Of a stretch of DNA of 64,000 bases, positions 46,476 through 54,466 are shown one piece after another. Position 1 is the first letter of the stretch, and every line of letters starts with the position of its first letter. Source of the DNA: JBDTNL01 sp039933785 (lineage in GTDB: Bacteria; Acidobacteriota; Thermoanaerobaculia; Multivoradales; JAGPDF01); contig JBDTNL010000016.1 of NCBI GenBank assembly GCA_039933785.1, forward strand, positions 1 through 64,000. Direction: 5' to 3'. The notes under the pieces were generated by a model. That model did not search any database. It saw only the letters and a program-made list of their open reading frames with translations, and was not told the origin of the DNA. The position numbers and the translations under genes were made by a program.

Positions 46476-47627
46476 CTACTTCTCCCAGGGCAGCTCGGGG
46501 CGCCCGAAGTGGCCGTAGTTGGTGGTCCTACGGTAGATCGGCGAGCGCAGCCCGAGACGCTCGATGATCGCGCCCGGGCGGAAGTCGAAGCCCGCCACGA
46601 ACTCCTCGGCCGCGGCGGGATCGCCGGTGCCGAAGGTTTCGACGCGCACGGCGAGCGGCTTGGCAACGCCGATCGCATAGGCCACCTGGATCTCGGCCCG
46701 CTTGGCGAGGCCGGCCTTCACCAGTTGGCGGGTCACGAAGCGGCCGAAGTAGGCGCCGCTCCGATCGACTTTGGAGGCATCCTTGCCGCTGAAGGCGCCG
46801 CCGCCGTGGCGCGCCGCACCGCCGTAAGTGTCGACGATGATCTTCCGGCCGGTGACGCCGCAGTCGGCCGACGGGCCGCCGAGCACGAAGCTCCCCGAGG
46901 GATTGATCACGAACTCGATGCCGTCGCGATTCCACTCGCCGAGGGTCCGCGGCGCGAGGTCGCGGCGCACGTAGTCGACGATCTCGGAGTGCTTTGCGGA
47001 AGCCGCGTGCTGGGTCGAAACCACCACGTGGGTCACCGCCACCGGCGTGTTGCCTTCGTAGCGCACCGTCACTTGGGTCTTCGAGTCCGGTCGCAGCCAG
47101 GCGTGCTTGCCTGCCCGGCGATCGTCGGCGAGTTGGCGCGCCAGTTTGTGCGCGAGCAGGATGGGCAGCGGCATGAGCTCCGCGGTCTCGTCGCTGGCGT
47201 AGCCGAACATGATGCCCTGGTCGCCGGCGCCCTGGTCCTGATTGTTCACCACCGCCTTGGCGATCTCCATCGATTGCGACGACAGCATGTCGAGGACCTC
47301 GACCCCGTCGGAGTGGAAGGGCTCTTCGGGATCGGTGTAGCCGATGGCGCGAATCGCGGCGCGCGCGATGGTGTCGTGGTCAACCACGCCAGCGCCGACC
47401 TTGGTGCCGATCTCGCCGGCCAGGACCACCATGCGGTCCTTGCACAGCACCTCGCAGGCGACGCGCGAATCCTTGTCGTGTTCGAGATAGGCATCGAGAA
47501 TCGAGTCGGCGATCAGATCGCATACCTTGTCCGGATGGCCCTCGCTGACCGATTCCGAGGTGAAGAGCGATACGCCCTGAGCGTGGGCGAGGCTGGTTGC
47601 CGTGGGTGCAGAGCTGGCTTGAGGCAT
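46476..47627 (-). CDS. metK: S-adenosylmethionine synthetase
   Basis: Makes SAM from methionine and ATP. The 383-residue protein has FTSESVSEGHPDKVCDLIADS at the N-terminus, GAGDQGIMFGYA, DSKTQVTVRYE, FVINPSGSFVLGGPSADCGVTGRKIIVDTYGG (in pieces) and GGGAFSGKDASKVDRSGAY. The ATG at 47627 is preferred to the one at 47633 because GGAG lies seven bases before it. Expression is controlled by a SAM-sensing leader directly upstream. Confidence 0.97.
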   Translation of the reverse strand: MPQASSAPTATSLAHAQGVSLFTSESVSEGHPDKVCDLIADSILDAYLEHDKDSRVACEVLCKDRMVVLAGEIGTKVGAGVVDHDTIARAAIRAIGYTDPEEPFHSDGVEVLDMLSSQSMEIAKAVVNNQDQGAGDQGIMFGYASDETAELMPLPILLAHKLARQLADDRRAGKHAWLRPDSKTQVTVRYEGNTPVAVTHVVVSTQHAASAKHSEIVDYVRRDLAPRTLGEWNRDGIEFVINPSGSFVLGGPSADCGVTGRKIIVDTYGGAARHGGGAFSGKDASKVDRSGAYFGRFVTRQLVKAGLAKRAEIQVAYAIGVAKPLAVRVETFGTGDPAAAEEFVAGFDFRPGAIIERLGLRSPIYRRTTNYGHFGRPELPWEK

Positions 47628-47647
47628 GAACATTCTCCGTGACCGTA

Positions 47648-47700
47648 AAATGAAAAACCCGCTGACCGGATGCGTTGCAACTTGGCATCAGGTGAGCGGG
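47648..47700 (-). terminator. Attenuator terminator in the metK leader
   Basis: CCCGCTCACCTGATGC pairs with GCATCCGGTCAGCGGG (14 of 16 bases) around an 11-base loop and is followed on the minus strand by TTTTTCATTTT, ending about 15 bases before the metK start. It lies between the SAM aptamer and the ribosome site, as in transcription-attenuating riboswitches. Confidence 0.88.
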
Positions 47701-47752
47701 TAGCCCCAGACGTTTCGTTGCCGCGGACGACGCTCGCAAGCGCCGCTCCGGC

Positions 47753-47841
47753 CACATCCCCGCCGACTGTCGGGTCGGGATGGCACCTTGGGCGTCCGAC
47801 CCCAGGTTGCCGGGCCCAAGCTGCGGGCCTCTCCTGATGTG
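47753..47841 (-). ncRNA. SAM riboswitch aptamer (SAM-I/SAM-IV clan)
   Basis: The minus-strand RNA folds as a four-helix junction: P1 CACATC/GATGTG closes it, P2 GGCCC/GGGCC, P3 ACCTGGG/CCCAAGGT and P4 CCGAC/GTCGG. Conserved S-box bases are present: GAGAGGC before P2, CGGCAACC into P3 and AAGGTGCCA on its 3' side. P2 is short and lacks the long kink-turn of classic SAM-I, so a SAM-I/IV variant is more likely. Position before metK and a downstream terminator support the call. Confidence 0.88.
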
Positions 47842-47847
47842 CTGTGG

Positions 47848-47877
47848 ATTCTTTCGCGCCGGGAGGGGGTGAGTCAA
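47848..47877 (-). promoter_or_regulatory. Promoter of the metK leader
   Basis: TTGACT (47877-47872) and AAGAAT (47853-47848) are 18 bases apart. The expected transcription start, about 47842, falls exactly at the first paired base of the riboswitch. Confidence 0.65.
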
Positions 47878-47966
47878 CAGGGGCGACGATTGCCACCGTC
47901 CTCTGGCAGCGCCGGACTGCCTCCGGCGGTTCGACCGACCGATCGACCGCCGGGGACCGTTCGGCT

Positions 47967-48578
47967 TCAGTTCTTCGTAAGTGGCGGCCCGAGCGCGCGG
48001 GCCGCCGCGATCAGCGCGTCGACCGAGTGGCGAACGCGGTAGCCCTCGAGAAAGAGTCGCTGTCGCACGGTGCCGCTGGTGTCGACCACGAAGGTACCGG
48101 GATACGGAATGCCATACGTCTCGCTGTCCTTCGGCTCGTCCTCTTTGAGAACGCCGTAGGCGCGGATGGTGCGGCTGCCCGGGTCGGACAAGACCGGTAT
48201 ATCGATTTTCTGACCCGTCGTGAAGGTACGGATCTTCTCTGGTGTGTCATACGTGATGACCACGATCTGCAGGCCGGGGACCGCGGCCGTGATGCGTTGA
48301 GTTTCGCGTTGCAGCTGGACCAGCTGCGCTTGACAGAACGGTCACCAAGCTACGGATCGACTGAAAACGACCGCCACCGGTCCCTTCTTCAGCAGATCGG
48401 CCAGGCGGACCTGGCTCCCGGTCTGGCCCTCGAGGGCGAAGTCAGGCGCCCTCTCGCCAACCTGAATTCCGACGGTCAGCCCCGCGGCGACGTCTTCGGC
48501 GCGGCCCGGTCCGGCCGACGCCAGGGCGACGACGATCAGCGCCGCACCCAAGCTCCAACCCGTTCTGCGAAAACGCAT
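47967..48578 (-). CDS. Secreted peroxiredoxin-like selenoprotein (in-frame UGA read as Sec)
   Basis: A signal peptide (MRFRRTGWSLGAALIVVALA) leads to an AhpC/TSA-type thioredoxin-fold domain: GERAPDFALEGQTGSQVRLADLL (in pieces), KKGPVAVVFSRSVAW, then a UGA at 48344-48342, then PFCQAQLVQLQRETQRITAA and ITYDTPEKIRTF. The UGA replaces the first Cys of the family's WCPFC redox motif, giving UxxC with Sec79 and Cys82. The frame is intact on both sides and conserved to the end (203 residues), and AGGAGG precedes the ATG. A hairpin suited to a bacterial SECIS follows. A nonsense mutation is the alternative, but it would need to hit exactly the catalytic codon. Confidence 0.85.
48311..48344 (-). promoter_or_regulatory. 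Candidate bacterial SECIS element after the UGA
   Basis: Beginning 14 bases after the UGA, GCAGCTG / CAGCTGC form a perfect 7-bp stem (48327-48321 and 48317-48311) closed by a GTC loop whose first two bases are GU, as in SelB-binding hairpins. The UGA-to-loop distance (21 bases) is within the usual bacterial range. Confidence 0.65.
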
Positions 48579-48706
48579 GCGATCCCTCCTCGCGGTTGCC
48601 TACCCAGGGATCATACCGGGAGCCGCGAGTGTGAGCCCGGTTCACCGCGATCTCCGCGTCTGATGAAGGGCCGAGTGTTCCGCGCGCCATTCTCGAAAGG
48701 ACGATC

Positions 48707-49783
48707 ATGAATACGACGAAGAGACTGTTGACCGCCGCAGGGCTGGCGATCCTAGTGGGGACCGCCGGGGTGCAGGCCGGTCAGTGCGTGCCCGAGGACC
48801 CAGCGACCTGCCAAACCACCGAATGTGGGTCGGTGCCTCCGCCCTGCCCCAACGGGACCTTGCCTGCCGAGTCGACCCGCGCGCACGTGATCTACCAATT
48901 GAAGAACAATCTTTCGGCCTGTCTCGCCGACGGCGGCTGCGCCGACCCGAGGGCGAGTTGCGAGCTGAACACGGCCACGCACCACAAACAGTGCAACCTC
49001 CGCCTCGAGGGCGACCTCTATACGCCGAGCGGGGCCGGGCCCTTCCCGGCGGTGCTGCTGAACCATGGCTCGTCGAAATGCGGCGACTCGAATCCCGCGT
49101 GCCCGCACACGCCGGAGTCATTCGCCACCGTCAAGAGCACGCTCCTCGCGGCGGGCTACGTGGTCTTCGAGCCCAACCGACGGGGCTACCAACCGTCGAC
49201 CGGCCTCTACATCGACGATCTCGTCGCCCGGCAGATCCACGACGGTCTGCCCTGCGCACTCGGCACGACGGTTCCGTTTCAGGTGTGCAGCACCGCCGAT
49301 CTGGTCGACGAGGCGAAGCGCGACGTGCGCGCCGCCTTCAACTATCTCGCCGCGCGACCGAAGGTGAACCCGGCGAAGATCGCGGTGATGGGGCACTCGC
49401 TCGGCGGCATCGTCACGGTGGAGTACAACAGCCTGTTTAGCGAGCACAAGGCCGCGGTCACGATCGCGCCGGGCTCTGAGAGCTGGTGTGGCAACTGTGC
49501 GCTCCAGGAGTCGCTGATCGGCGCCTCCCAGAACGCCAAGGCGCCACTCTTCCTTGCCGAGCCGCACAACGACGTTGACCGCGATCCGGTGATCGAGCTC
49601 GGCTTCGGCGCCGGCGTGACTGGGCATCAGTACCAATCGACGATCTTCCCGAACGTGATCGAAGGCGGTGTGGTGCTCACCTGTGGCGCCGACGCCCACG
49701 TCTGTTTCGCGCGCGATCCGAAGTACGTATCGTCGTGGATGGTCGGAGTGCTCGATTTCCTCAAACGTTGTGGAGTGAAGTAG
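48707..49783 (+). CDS. Secreted alpha/beta-hydrolase (dienelactone hydrolase-like)
   Basis: A 358-residue exported protein: signal peptide (MNTTKRLLTAAGLAILVGTAGVQA in part), a Cys-rich N-terminal region (CVPEDPATCQTTECGSVPPPC) probably with disulfides, then an alpha/beta-hydrolase fold with HGSSKCGDSN oxyanion region and nucleophile elbow GHSLGGIV. The acid and His are near PLFLAEPHNDVD and GADAHVCF. Similar secreted hydrolases cleave ester or lactone bonds; the substrate is unknown. AAGGA lies upstream of the ATG. Confidence 0.82.
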   Translation: MNTTKRLLTAAGLAILVGTAGVQAGQCVPEDPATCQTTECGSVPPPCPNGTLPAESTRAHVIYQLKNNLSACLADGGCADPRASCELNTATHHKQCNLRLEGDLYTPSGAGPFPAVLLNHGSSKCGDSNPACPHTPESFATVKSTLLAAGYVVFEPNRRGYQPSTGLYIDDLVARQIHDGLPCALGTTVPFQVCSTADLVDEAKRDVRAAFNYLAARPKVNPAKIAVMGHSLGGIVTVEYNSLFSEHKAAVTIAPGSESWCGNCALQESLIGASQNAKAPLFLAEPHNDVDRDPVIELGFGAGVTGHQYQSTIFPNVIEGGVVLTCGADAHVCFARDPKYVSSWMVGVLDFLKRCGVK

Positions 49784-49791
49784 AACGTCGG

Positions 49792-50340
49792 CTAGCCGAT
49801 CCGCATGCCTCCGCGCTCGGCCGCGGCGGCGAAGCCGTCCTCGTCGGCGCTCCGCCCGTAGACCGCCGGGACCAACACATCGAGTAGCCGCAGATACACC
49901 GTGAGTTGGCCGCGATGGTGGTACGTGTGGTTGAGCAGCAGCCGCCGGAACGCAGCGAGCCTGGGGAGGGTGAAGACTTCGCGTCCCGTGTGGGTCATCC
50001 GCCAGGGCCCCGACGCAGTCTCCTCGGTAAGCCCGGCGAGAAAAGCCTGCGCGGCAGCGACACCCCGGTCGAATTCTTCCAGCAAGGCAGCGCTGGTGGC
50101 GATCGCCGGAGGCGGGGCAGGCGGCGGCACGGGCGGCACGATCTCGAGGCCGTCCATCGCGAGCACGAGCGCGAAGCGGCCCGGGAGGCGCGCAACATGG
50201 ATCGCGAGCTGGCCCATGGTCATCGACTTCGCGTGCGGCTGCCAGTCGAACCGATCGTCGGGAACACGCTCGAGCACGCGGCGGGTGGCGAGCGACTCCT
50301 GGGCCAATTCGCTGGACATTTCTTTAGCGGCGGGCAGCAT
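49792..50340 (-). CDS. DinB family protein
   Basis: A 182-residue four-helix-bundle protein of the DinB/YfiT type, with metal ligands in the first helix pair (MTMGQLAIHVARLP) and in LLLNHTYHHRGQLTVYLRLL, the typical HHRGQ motif. Members are metal-dependent thiol transferases or of unknown role. It is divergent from an HxlR regulator gene, with a palindromic operator between them, so the regulator likely controls it. Confidence 0.9.
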   Translation of the reverse strand: MLPAAKEMSSELAQESLATRRVLERVPDDRFDWQPHAKSMTMGQLAIHVARLPGRFALVLAMDGLEIVPPVPPPAPPPAIATSAALLEEFDRGVAAAQAFLAGLTEETASGPWRMTHTGREVFTLPRLAAFRRLLLNHTYHHRGQLTVYLRLLDVLVPAVYGRSADEDGFAAAAERGGMRIG

Positions 50341-50407
50341 GGCGGGCTTTCTCCTGTCGATTGACCTGCGCTTTGCAGGTTGATTGATTGGCCTCGGACT
50401 GTAGCCG

Positions 50408-50432
50408 AGTCACTTTTGATTCGCAAGTGACT
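50408..50432. promoter_or_regulatory. Palindromic operator candidate between dinB-like and HxlR genes
   Basis: AGTCACTT and AAGTGACT, perfect 8-bp inverted half-sites 9 bases apart, lie upstream of both divergent genes. Length and symmetry suit a winged-helix dimer such as HxlR. Confidence 0.6.
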
Positions 50433-50449
50433 GTGCTACGTTGACGAGC

Positions 50450-50839
50450 ATGCCAGGCTCTTCAGCGAAGCCCAAGTTCGAGCGCTCGCGCTGCCCGATC
50501 GCCAACCTTCTCGACCTGTTCGGCGACAAGTGGACGCTGCTGGTGGTGCGCGACATCCTGGTCGCCGGCCGGCATCGGTTCGGCGAGCTCGAGGCGAACC
50601 GCGAGGCCATACCGTCCAACCTGCTGGCGGATCGGCTGGAACGCTTGCGCAGGGCGAGGGTGATCTCCCGGCGCCGCTATCAGGCGAAGCCGCCGCGCTA
50701 CGAGTACTTCATGACGCGGAAGGGCCGCGACCTCGGGCCGCTGCTGCGCGAGATGGCGCGCTGGGCGAACCGCCATATGCCGGGCACCTGGGTGCCGCCA
50801 GTGGAGCTGATGGAAGTCTCGGAAGAGCTGGAGACGTGA
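50450..50839 (+). CDS. HxlR-family transcriptional regulator
   Basis: A 129-residue winged helix-turn-helix protein: RCPIANLLDLFGDKWTLLVVRDILV with the conserved Cys, FGELEANREAIPSNLLADRLERL recognition region and RYEYFMTRKGRDLGPLL wing. HxlR proteins often sense aldehydes or redox signals through the N-terminal Cys. The ATG at 50450 is preferred to the TTG at 50441. It probably regulates itself and the divergent DinB-like gene. Confidence 0.93.
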   Translation: MPGSSAKPKFERSRCPIANLLDLFGDKWTLLVVRDILVAGRHRFGELEANREAIPSNLLADRLERLRRARVISRRRYQAKPPRYEYFMTRKGRDLGPLLREMARWANRHMPGTWVPPVELMEVSEELET

Positions 50840-50905
50840 GGCGGGGGGAAACGGCGAGGCGGAAGGCCACCGGCACTGCGTGGCCCCGCCTCTGGGCTGC
50901 TTGGA

Positions 50906-51112
50906 TCAGCTGATCTTCTGAACGTTCGCGGCCGCCGGACCCTTGGTGCCCTGGGTCACGTCGAACGAAACGCTGTCACCTTCGGCCAGGCTCTTGAAGC
51001 CGCTGCCCTGAATGGCCGAGTGGTGGACGAAGCAATCCTTGCTGCCGTCGTCGGGGGTGATGAATCCGAAACCCTTGTCGTCGTTGAACCACTTCACTTT
51101 GCCGGTCGCCAT
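50906..51112 (-). CDS. Cold-shock domain protein
   Basis: A 68-residue CspA-type nucleic-acid chaperone: MATGKVKWFNDDKGFGFITP, with RNP1 KGFGFI and RNP2 VFVHHSAI-like CFVHHSAI, ending QGTKGPAAANVQKIS. It binds single-stranded RNA. The ATG at 51112 is the family start; a long leader (about 200 bases to the next gene) is typical for cold-shock genes. Confidence 0.96.
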   Translation of the reverse strand: MATGKVKWFNDDKGFGFITPDDGSKDCFVHHSAIQGSGFKSLAEGDSVSFDVTQGTKGPAAANVQKIS

Positions 51113-51331
51113 CGTGTTACTCACTTTCTTGTCCAGGCACAACGGGGCCCCGAGGTGGGATTGCCCGTTCGCTGTGTCTGGGGGTTTAGACCCCGGAGCC
51201 AACCAGTAGGCCCTTGGGTAGGTGGACCTTACGCTGAATCCCGCAGGTAAGCAATTGCCATTTTTGGTCCTGGCCAGGGTGGTCGGGTTTCTTCAATCTG
51301 GCGCCGCGTGGCCAAGGTACCATCCGAATCC

Positions 51332-51739
51332 ATGAGCAACCACGCCACAGGGCCTTTTGACGTCAAAGTCGCTCCACAGCCGCTCTCCGGCCCGGTCGAG
51401 GATGCCCTCCTGGGCAGGTTCTCGCTGGAAAAGCAGTACCACGGGGACCTGGAGGGGACCGGCAACGGTCAGATGCTCACCGCCGGCAGCGAGGTGAAGG
51501 GCTCGGCGGGCTATGTCGCCATCGAGCGCGTGAGCGGCAATCTCCACGGCAAGGCGGGAACGTTCGCGCTCATGCACGTCGGCACCATGGGGCATGGGCA
51601 ACAGCACCTGGAGATCAAGGTGGTCCCGGACTCGGGGACCGGCGAGCTGGTCGGGCTCGCCGGTACGTTCAACATCCTCATCGCCGAGGGCGGCAAGCAC
51701 TCTTACGATTTCGAGTACTCGCTGCCCGTTGTGAAGTAG
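51332..51739 (+). CDS. DUF3224 domain-containing protein
   Basis: A 135-residue protein matching DUF3224 (KQYHGDLEGTGNGQMLTAGS, GYVAIERVSGNLHGKAGTFA, LMHVGTMGHGQQHLEIKVVP, LVGLAGTFNI). The family has a beta-barrel fold of unknown role. The ATG at 51332 is chosen over an upstream GTG. It is convergent with the M48 peptidase gene, with 5 bases between the stops. Confidence 0.88.
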   Translation: MSNHATGPFDVKVAPQPLSGPVEDALLGRFSLEKQYHGDLEGTGNGQMLTAGSEVKGSAGYVAIERVSGNLHGKAGTFALMHVGTMGHGQQHLEIKVVPDSGTGELVGLAGTFNILIAEGGKHSYDFEYSLPVVK

Positions 51740-51744
51740 CGGAA

Positions 51745-53127
51745 CTACTTCCCGACGCCCTTGGTGGCCGCGTCGGGGTGAGCCGCGTCGTAGGCCATGA
51801 TGTCGGCCTCGCCGATGTGCTCGGCCTTCCACACCATGGCACGGTGGATGCGATTCCAGCCGCTCGGGTGGTCGTAGAAGACGTACTCCTCGATCGGCCC
51901 GGGAGTCATCTTGCGGTACTCCGAGAGATGGAGCGCCGCCTGCGCGAAGCCGTCAGGCTCATGCGAGGCGTTCAGGCCGTAGTTGTCGGCCTCGGCCTCC
52001 ATGGTTCGCGTGCTGGTGTTGTTCACCGGCGTGAGGATCAGCGAATACACCGAGAACAAGGCGATCAGGAGCGGCAGGCCTGCCACGTCGCCGATGTCGC
52101 GAATGCCCCAGCGAGCGCCGAAGCCCGAGCGCACCTTTTCGAACGACCAGCGCAGGAAGGCGAACCCGACGACGATGATGATGCCGATCTGGGTTAGCCC
52201 CTTGGTTACATGGTTCAAGACGTAGTGGCCCATCTCGTGGCCGAGGACCGCCTTGATCTCTCCGTGCGAGGCCCGGTTCATCAGGTTGTCGTTCATGCTG
52301 ATCCGCGTGGTGCCGAACAGGCCACTCACGTGGGCGCTCATGCGCTTGGTCTGTTTCGAGGCGTCGAACTCATACACGTCGGTGGCGGGAATACCGTTGG
52401 CGCGAGCGAGCGAGAGGATCTCCGCCTTGAGCGGGCTCTCGGCGAGCGGTTTGAACTTGTTGAACACCGGCTCGAGATAGACCGGCGCGATAGCGACGCC
52501 GAACATGGCGAAGGCGATGAGCACCAGCGAGCCCCAGATCCACCAGGTGCGGGGCATCTTGCGCACCACCGCGTAGAGCGCCGCGATCAACAGGCTTCCA
52601 AAGACCAGACCGATAGCGAGTCCCTTGCCCTGATCGGTGAGCCAGGCGCCCATGTCCTGATTCGACATCCCGTACTGGTGCTCGCGGAAGTAGCCCTCGT
52701 ACGCGGCCCACGGCAACAGGACCACGCTCGAGATCAGGATGTAGCCGATCGAATAGAGCGCCGTCTGCAGAAAGCGGAAGCGGGTGACGCGCTCCGCCCA
52801 GTCGCGGATCTTGGTCGAGAGGCCGGTGCCGAGGAAGATCCAGGCCACGACGAGCCCGAGGAGGAAATCCCACAGGATCATCCAGTAGCCGCCCTCGAAG
52901 TATGCGTCCGACTTGGCGCGCGCCTCGGGCGAGAGCTGCGCGAGGTAGGCGGCGGTGGCGGCTTCGGCATCGAAATGATTCGGTGCCGCAGCGGGTGCGG
53001 CCTGCGCTGGTGCCACTGTCGCCGCGGGAGCGGCTGGCGTTGCGGCTGGGGCATCGTCGGCCCAAGTGGGTGAGCCGAGGCAGAGCACGGCGGCGAAGAC
53101 CACGAGCAATGCGGTCGAGCGAGTCAT
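51745..53127 (-). CDS. M48 family membrane metallopeptidase (Ste24-like)
   Basis: A 460-residue membrane zinc protease. After a signal peptide and an Ala/Pro-rich region come several transmembrane segments (WDFLLGLVVAWIFLGTG, ALYSIGYILISSVVLLPWA, AIGLVFGSLLIAALYAVV, WIWGSLVLIAFAMFG). The zinc site is HEMGH with the third ligand in EAEADNYG; ASKQTKRMSAHVSGLFGTTRI is the Ste24/CAAX-type motif. The presence of a signal peptide is unusual for Ste24. It is followed by a gene-free stretch before hflK. Confidence 0.9.
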   Translation of the reverse strand: MTRSTALLVVFAAVLCLGSPTWADDAPAATPAAPAATVAPAQAAPAAAPNHFDAEAATAAYLAQLSPEARAKSDAYFEGGYWMILWDFLLGLVVAWIFLGTGLSTKIRDWAERVTRFRFLQTALYSIGYILISSVVLLPWAAYEGYFREHQYGMSNQDMGAWLTDQGKGLAIGLVFGSLLIAALYAVVRKMPRTWWIWGSLVLIAFAMFGVAIAPVYLEPVFNKFKPLAESPLKAEILSLARANGIPATDVYEFDASKQTKRMSAHVSGLFGTTRISMNDNLMNRASHGEIKAVLGHEMGHYVLNHVTKGLTQIGIIIVVGFAFLRWSFEKVRSGFGARWGIRDIGDVAGLPLLIALFSVYSLILTPVNNTSTRTMEAEADNYGLNASHEPDGFAQAALHLSEYRKMTPGPIEEYVFYDHPSGWNRIHRAMVWKAEHIGEADIMAYDAAHPDAATKGVGK

Positions 53128-53440
53128 CGAATCGTCCCTCCGATAGAAGTGAGCAGAACGTAGCCTATGACGGCGCCGGCTTCCACTCTGGTGGAGCTTA
53201 CGGCCGCGGGCCGGTCCCTGGCCGATCGGGCCGTAGTCAAAGACATGGAGCTGAGAGGGAGCTCTTCAGGGGCGTATCGGCGGAGGAGCGCGGCACCGCA
53301 GGTCGGAAGCGTCTCAGCTATCGGTCCGCGGGGTTCTTCATGAACTTCCAGGACTCACGTTCGGACAGCCATGTACGACATTCTACGACCTGAAAGCACT
53401 GTAGGCTGCCCTCTGTCTCATCGAGTCTCTGGGAGGTGAC
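53128..53440 (+). other. Intergenic region without a supportable gene
   Basis: About 310 bases between the M48 peptidase gene and hflK. It holds only short out-of-frame ORFs. A good GGGAGGTGAC ribosome site for hflK lies at the right edge; no convincing promoter, RNA or repeat was seen. Confidence 0.5.
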
Positions 53441-54466
53441 ATGTCGGACCACGAGCATCTGGAATTCCGCGGCAAGGTCATCGACCTGTCGCCGTTGTCG
53501 CCTGATCGGGCGCGCTTGATCCGCCTCCTGGGGGGCGCAGCCATCGCACTCTTCCTATTCATTTTCCTCGCCACCAGCGTCTATCAAGTCGAGCCGGACG
53601 AGGTGGCCGTGGTGCAGCGCTTCGGCGCCTTCGACCGGACAGCCGAGCCTGGCCTCCACCTGCGAGCGCCGTTCGGCGTCGAAACCGTGACCAAGGTCCC
53701 GGTGCAGCGGCAGCTCAAGATGGAGTTCGGCTTCCGCACCCTGAGCGCCGGCGTGCAGACGTCGTACGCGCCCGCTTCCGCCGATACCCAGGCCGAGGCG
53801 CTCATGCTCACCGGCGACTTGAACGTCGCGGTGGTCGAGTGGATCGTGCAGTACCGGATCAAGGACCCGCGCGCCTACCTTTTCCACGTGCGGAGCGTTC
53901 CCGACACGCTACGCGACATGTCCGAGGCCGCGATGCGCGGCGTGGTCGGCGATCACAGTGTCGACGAGGTGCTCACCATCGGGCGCGAGGCCATCGCCTC
54001 GCAGGCGAAGGACGAGCTCCAGCGGCTCGGCGACCTGTACGGAGTCGGGATCGAGATCCAGCAGTTGGTGCTGCAGGATGTGAACCCTCCCGACCCGGTG
54101 AAGCCCGCCTTCAACGAAGTGAACCAGGCGATCCAGGAAAAGGAGCGCGCCATCAACGAGGCCTGGGCCGAGTACAACCAGGTGGTGCCGCGCGCCAAGG
54201 GCGAGGCCGAGCAGGCGGTGCGCGCCGCCGAGGGCTATGCGCTCGAGCGAGTGAACAACGCCGAGGGCGACGCCAAACGCTTCGATGCGCTCTACGACGA
54301 GTACAAGAAGGCTCCCGAGGTGACGCGCAAACGCATCTACCTCGAGGCCATGGCCGAGCTGATGCCGAAGCTGGGGAAGAAGGTCATCGTCGACGCGAGC
54401 GCCAAAGGCATCCTGTCGCTCCTCCAACTCGGCGGTCCCGAAGCGGCGAAGGGAGAGAAGCCATGA
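53441..54466 (+). CDS. hflK: FtsH modulator, HflK-like stomatin/prohibitin protein
   Basis: A 341-residue type II membrane protein with one N-terminal helix (LIRLLGGAAIALFLFIFLAT) and an SPFH/band-7 domain: YQVEPDEVAVVQRFGAFDRTAEPGLHLRAP (in pieces), EALMLTGDLNVAVVEWIVQYRI, YGVGIEIQQLVLQDVNPPDPVKPAF. It forms a complex with HflC around FtsH. The stop overlaps hflC by 4 bases. ftsH itself lies elsewhere in the window. Confidence 0.94.
   Translation: MSDHEHLEFRGKVIDLSPLSPDRARLIRLLGGAAIALFLFIFLATSVYQVEPDEVAVVQRFGAFDRTAEPGLHLRAPFGVETVTKVPVQRQLKMEFGFRTLSAGVQTSYAPASADTQAEALMLTGDLNVAVVEWIVQYRIKDPRAYLFHVRSVPDTLRDMSEAAMRGVVGDHSVDEVLTIGREAIASQAKDELQRLGDLYGVGIEIQQLVLQDVNPPDPVKPAFNEVNQAIQEKERAINEAWAEYNQVVPRAKGEAEQAVRAAEGYALERVNNAEGDAKRFDALYDEYKKAPEVTRKRIYLEAMAELMPKLGKKVIVDASAKGILSLLQLGGPEAAKGEKP

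Noticed and set aside
48342..48344. Reading the UGA as a simple nonsense mutation (pseudogene)
   Set aside because: Possible, but the stop is at the catalytic Cys codon, the rest of the frame is intact, and a suitable hairpin follows, so selenocysteine is the better explanation.
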